8,082 nt of DNA from an uncultured Actinomycetes bacterium (GTDB lineage Bacteria > Actinomycetota > Actinomycetes > Nanopelagicales > Nanopelagicaceae): assembly GCA_903820565.1 (NCBI GenBank), contig CAIJHZ010000156.1, positions 1 to 8,082 on the forward strand, in the 5' to 3' direction. Positions within the stretch are counted from its first letter, which is position 1. Every line of letters starts with the position of its first letter. Of this stretch, positions 5,828-8,082 are shown piece after piece. A program made the position numbers and the translations under genes. The notes beneath the pieces are model-generated. The model was not told where the DNA came from, did not search any database, and saw only the letters and a program-made list of their open reading frames with translations.

Positions 5828-6699
5828 CAACTAACGAGAACGAGGACAACATGGATAAGACTGCTACCAAGCCTTCATCACTCAGTGATGTTGCAGCGGC
5901 AAAGCAAAAGAAATCACCAGGTGCGCAATCACTAGGCGTTGGTCTTGAGGCACGTGGCGTTCACGCATGGTTTAGCGGAAAGCATGTTCTCGATGGAATC
6001 TCTCTTGATTTCTGGTCAGGCACTGTCACGGCACTGATCGGACCATCAGGCTGTGGTAAATCAACATTTATCCGAACTCTCAATCGTATGCATGAATTTA
6101 TTCCAGGTGCACAAATGGCTGGTGAGGTGCTGCTTGATGGAAAAGATATTTATGAATCAGGTACAGATGTCACCAAGATTCGCTTAAAGGTTGGAATGGT
6201 TTTCCAGAAGCCAAACCCATTCCCATCCATGTCAATTGCAGAAAACGTTTTGTCAGGCTTAAAGCTTGCCGAACTAAAGGTCGCAGACAAGGATGCACTT
6301 CTTGAAGATTGCTTAGAACGCGCAGGTCTGTGGTCTGAAGTAAAGGACCGCCTCAATGCCCATGGTGGTTCACTTTCCGGAGGCCAGCAACAGCGTCTGT
6401 GTATCGCGCGTTCTTTGGCCGTGAAGCCTCAGGTCTTACTAATGGATGAGCCTTGTTCTGCGCTCGACCCAGGATCAACGCTAAAGATCGAAGAGACTAT
6501 TTCGCACCTTTCATCATCGATGACAATCATTATTGTTACTCACAATATGCAGCAGGCAGCTCGTGTATCGGACTACACAGCTTTCTTCTTGTCCGATGGC
6601 GGCCCAGGATCAATGATTGAAGTTGGGCCAACCTCAGAAATCTTCTCTCGCCCACGAGATACACGCACTGAAAACTATGTAACAGGACGTTTCGGTTAA
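5824..6699 (+). CDS. pstB: Phosphate ABC transporter ATP-binding protein PstB
   Basis: The ATPase that drives phosphate import through PstC/PstA. All nucleotide-binding motifs are intact: Walker A GPSGCGKST (73-81), Q-loop VFQKPNPFP (126-134), signature LSGGQQQR (184-191), Walker B VLLMDEP (204-210), D-loop SALD (212-215) and the switch H240. The C-terminus RDTRTENYVTGRFG is typical of PstB. The 291-residue form starts at a GTG overlapping the pstA stop, with GAGAGGA (5807-5813) ten bases upstream. An ATG at 5851 with its own GAGGA (5842-5846) would give 282 residues and is equally credible. Either way there is a polar, Lys/Ser-rich tail of about 30-40 residues before the ATPase domain, absent from E. 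coli PstB (257 residues). No phoU follows; pstS comes next after 144 bases. Confidence 0.97.
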   Translation: MTTNENEDNMDKTATKPSSLSDVAAAKQKKSPGAQSLGVGLEARGVHAWFSGKHVLDGISLDFWSGTVTALIGPSGCGKSTFIRTLNRMHEFIPGAQMAGEVLLDGKDIYESGTDVTKIRLKVGMVFQKPNPFPSMSIAENVLSGLKLAELKVADKDALLEDCLERAGLWSEVKDRLNAHGGSLSGGQQQRLCIARSLAVKPQVLLMDEPCSALDPGSTLKIEETISHLSSSMTIIIVTHNMQQAARVSDYTAFFLSDGGPGSMIEVGPTSEIFSRPRDTRTENYVTGRFG

Positions 6700-6712
6700 A
6701 AATCACTTAACC
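6694..6712. repeat. Small inverted repeat at the pstB stop
   Basis: GGTTAA (6694-6699, containing the pstB TAA) and TTAACC (6707-6712) are perfect inverted copies separated by seven bases. No T-tract follows, so it is not a convincing terminator and transcription of pstCAB may run on into pstS. The right arm is part of the first PHO-box-like unit of the pstS promoter region. Confidence 0.35.
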
Positions 6713-6749
6713 TGCTGTTCACCTAGTTTTTGCAATCCGTTTGACCCCC
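6706..6749 (+). promoter_or_regulatory. PHO-box-like direct repeats upstream of pstS
   Basis: CTTAACC at 6706 (5 of 7 to GTTCACC) is followed 11 bases on by a perfect GTTCACC at 6717, then weaker units TTTTGCA at 6728 (3 of 7) and GTTTGAC at 6739 (4 of 7), keeping the 11-base period. The first two units are convincing and the last two could be chance. A further loose pair, GCGAACC (6770) and TTTGTCC (6781), also 11 apart, overlaps the pstS -35. PhoP-dependent activation of pstS separate from pstCAB is inferred. Confidence 0.6.
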
Positions 6750-6753
6750 GTAA

Positions 6754-6769
6754 GCCCTTAGTTAAGGGC
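6754..6769. repeat. Palindrome between the PHO box and the pstS promoter
   Basis: GCCCTTA (6754-6760) and TAAGGGC (6763-6769) are perfect 7-base inverted copies separated by two bases (GT). The tight spacing and lack of a T-tract favour a dimeric protein-binding site over a terminator. It lies 13 bases upstream of the pstS -35. The binding protein is unknown. Confidence 0.45.
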
Positions 6770-6781
6770 GCGAACCTAAGT

Positions 6782-6810
6782 TTGTCCTGTATTCGTTCCG
6801 CATTTCTAAT
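6782..6810 (+). promoter_or_regulatory. Candidate pstS promoter
   Basis: TTGTCC (6782-6787, four of six to TTGACA) and TCTAAT (6805-6810, five of six to TATAAT) are separated by 17 bases. Transcription would begin near 6817, giving a leader of about 27 bases that contains AAGGGG (6828-6833), ten bases before the ATG at 6844. This gives pstS its own promoter and a normal Shine-Dalgarno, unlike pstC. Confidence 0.6.
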
Positions 6811-6843
6811 AACCATATCCATATATTAAGGGGAAACAATCGA

Positions 6844-7986
6844 ATGAAGATCTCAAAGTCTTTGAAGATTGCAGTTGCTGCATTAGCACTGTCAATTTTC
6901 GCAGTTCAGCCAGCATCGGCTGTAGGACTTACTGGCGCAGGAGCAACATTTCCTCAGCCACTAATTGATATTTGCAAGGCAGGCTTTGCAGCTGACACAG
7001 GTCACTCATTCACATACGGTGGTGGCGGTTCAGGAACAGGTCGCACAAACTCTGACAAGGGTGTTGGCGATGTTAACTTTTCAGATACACCTCACACAGC
7101 AACAACACGTGTTTCAACAGTAATCCACATCCCAGTTGTTGCAGCACCAGTTGCTGTTATGTACAACCTTCCAAACAAGTCGAAGGACCTACGTCTTTCT
7201 GCTAACACACTTGCAGGAATCTTTGCTGGAACAATCACAAAGTGGAACGATCCAGCAATCGTTGCAGATAACAACCGTACAGTTACAACAATTGTCTACC
7301 GCAAGAATGCAGACGGATCAGTAAAGAAGGATTCAAAGGGAGAGCCTGTAGTTCTTCGTAAGGACACACGCGCTGTTTACTACACACTTCCAAGTGCAAC
7401 AATCAAGGTTGTTTATCGCTCAGATGCTTCAGGTACACAAGGTAACTTCACTAATTACCTATACGGAGCAGCTCCTACAGTCTGGACAAAAGCTGGAAAC
7501 AACGCTTTTGCTTCAACCTTCCCAGGAGATCTAAACGCGGTTGCTAACATTGGCCGTATCACTGGTGCATCAGGATCAGCTGGTGTTGCAGTACAAGCTG
7601 GTAAGACTCCTTACTCAATCACTTTTGCTGAAAAGAACTTCGCAAAGGCACAGGGTCTACGTGTTGCATTTATCCAAAACGCAGCAGGTAACTTCCAGGC
7701 TCCAGATGCTGCTGGAACATCAGCATTCCTTGGTGCTGCAGATGTTGATGCAAACGGTTTCTTGAAGTTCAACTACGCGACAAAAGTTGCTGGCGCATAC
7801 CCACTAGGTATCGTTTCTTACGCACTTGTTGACACAAAGACAACTAACGCTGCGGCAGTTAAGTCACTTCTTAACTACCTACTTAGCTCAAAGTGTGTTA
7901 ACACAGATCCATCACTTGAGTATTCACAGATCTCAGGTGACCTATTGGCTCTGAACCTTAAGCAGATCGCAAAGATCGGCGCTTAA
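6844..7986 (+). CDS. pstS: Phosphate-binding protein PstS, signal peptide without lipobox
   Basis: The extracellular receptor that captures phosphate and delivers it to PstCA. The 380-residue protein has a signal peptide (1-26: basic KISKSLK, hydrophobic core, cleavage ASA before V27) but no cysteine lipobox, so it should be released by signal peptidase I rather than lipidated. The phosphate-binding motifs are present: GAGATFP (31-37, T35), GGGGSGTG (59-66, S63), FSDTP (79-83, D81), FAGTITKWNDPAI (127-139) and YRSDASGT (191-198, with R192, D194, S196, G197, T198). Compared with E. coli PstS the offset grows from 25 to 57 between D81 and R192, so about 32 residues are inserted, mainly a charged stretch around 145-187. 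Codons are highly biased (Lys nearly all AAG; Thr, Ser and Ala mostly ACA, TCA and GCA), as in a highly expressed gene. It has its own promoter and a strong terminator. Confidence 0.97.
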   Translation: MKISKSLKIAVAALALSIFAVQPASAVGLTGAGATFPQPLIDICKAGFAADTGHSFTYGGGGSGTGRTNSDKGVGDVNFSDTPHTATTRVSTVIHIPVVAAPVAVMYNLPNKSKDLRLSANTLAGIFAGTITKWNDPAIVADNNRTVTTIVYRKNADGSVKKDSKGEPVVLRKDTRAVYYTLPSATIKVVYRSDASGTQGNFTNYLYGAAPTVWTKAGNNAFASTFPGDLNAVANIGRITGASGSAGVAVQAGKTPYSITFAEKNFAKAQGLRVAFIQNAAGNFQAPDAAGTSAFLGAADVDANGFLKFNYATKVAGAYPLGIVSYALVDTKTTNAAAVKSLLNYLLSSKCVNTDPSLEYSQISGDLLALNLKQIAKIGA

Positions 7987-8007
7987 TACTTTAAAGATCG
8001 AGGGTGG

Positions 8008-8040
8008 AAAACGGCCGGGTATATCCCGGCCGTTTTTCTT
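8008..8040 (+). terminator. Intrinsic terminator of pstS, probably bidirectional
   Basis: AAAACGGCCGGG (8008-8019) pairs perfectly with CCCGGCCGTTTT (8025-8036) around the loop TATAT, followed by TTTTT-C-TT. On the minus strand the same hairpin also ends in TTTT, so it could stop a convergent gene to the right. It lies 21 bases after the pstS stop. It is the only clear intrinsic terminator in the window. Confidence 0.93.
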
Positions 8041-8082
8041 TTTCCATTTATGTGAGACCGAGTATTACTTCCAGAAAAGCAC

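Noticed and set aside
6694..6712. Terminator after pstB
   Set aside because: The 6-bp inverted repeat lacks GC content and a T-tract, so it is listed only as a repeat.
7136..7765. Two short Leu/Gln-rich plus-strand frames inside pstS
   Set aside because: They arise from the repetitive ACA/GCA/TCA codon pattern of pstS read one frame over, and pstS itself has all family motifs.
1..8082. Mobile element, prophage, CRISPR or integration at the tRNA genes
   Set aside because: No transposase, integrase, spaced direct repeats or tRNA-end duplications were seen; all genes are ordinary chromosomal functions.

Overview
The window looks like a chromosomal housekeeping and nutrient-uptake segment of a small, AT-leaning actinobacterium. 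The actinobacterial assignment rests on a secreted DUF1524 HNH nuclease, oligoribonuclease (Orn), a short 161-residue family I pyrophosphatase, a PstA with two extra N-terminal membrane spans, GTTCACC-type 11-bp PHO-box repeats and probable leaderless starts. Moderate GC, short spacers and a strong accent on ammonium and phosphate uptake suggest a freshwater planktonic lineage of the Nanopelagicales (acI) kind. That placement is inference; no marker gene settles it.

Layout. At the left edge a tRNA-Lys(CTT), cut by the window end, lies on the minus strand, followed by an unexplained hairpin. A plus-strand gene for an exported HNH nuclease (147-803) follows and meets the PII gene tail to tail with a 4-bp overlap. 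The minus-strand block, read from right to left, is orn, tRNA-His(GTG), ppa, amt and glnK. The amt-glnK pair is the usual ammonium channel plus its PII gate/sensor. From 3780 rightward the plus strand carries pstC, pstA and pstB, coupled by 4-bp overlaps, then pstS as a separate gene with its own promoter and a strong terminator at 8008-8040.

How the genes work together. PstS captures phosphate outside the cell, PstC and PstA form the membrane pore and PstB hydrolyses ATP. PHO-box-like 11-bp repeats precede both pstC (3707-3750) and pstS (6706-6749), so both transcripts are probably switched on by a PhoP-type regulator in phosphate starvation. Ppa supplies phosphate from pyrophosphate, and Orn finishes RNA decay to mononucleotides. 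Amt and GlnK handle ammonium. The secreted nuclease could help scavenge N and P from extracellular DNA, but nothing in the sequence proves this.

I see no mobile element, CRISPR array, phage gene or novel multi-gene system. The points most worth checking are a Glu in place of the first pore histidine in Amt, the four-unit PHO-box array joined to a probable leaderless start of pstC, the non-lipoprotein PstS with a 32-residue insertion, and the pstCAB-S order with no phoU in the window.
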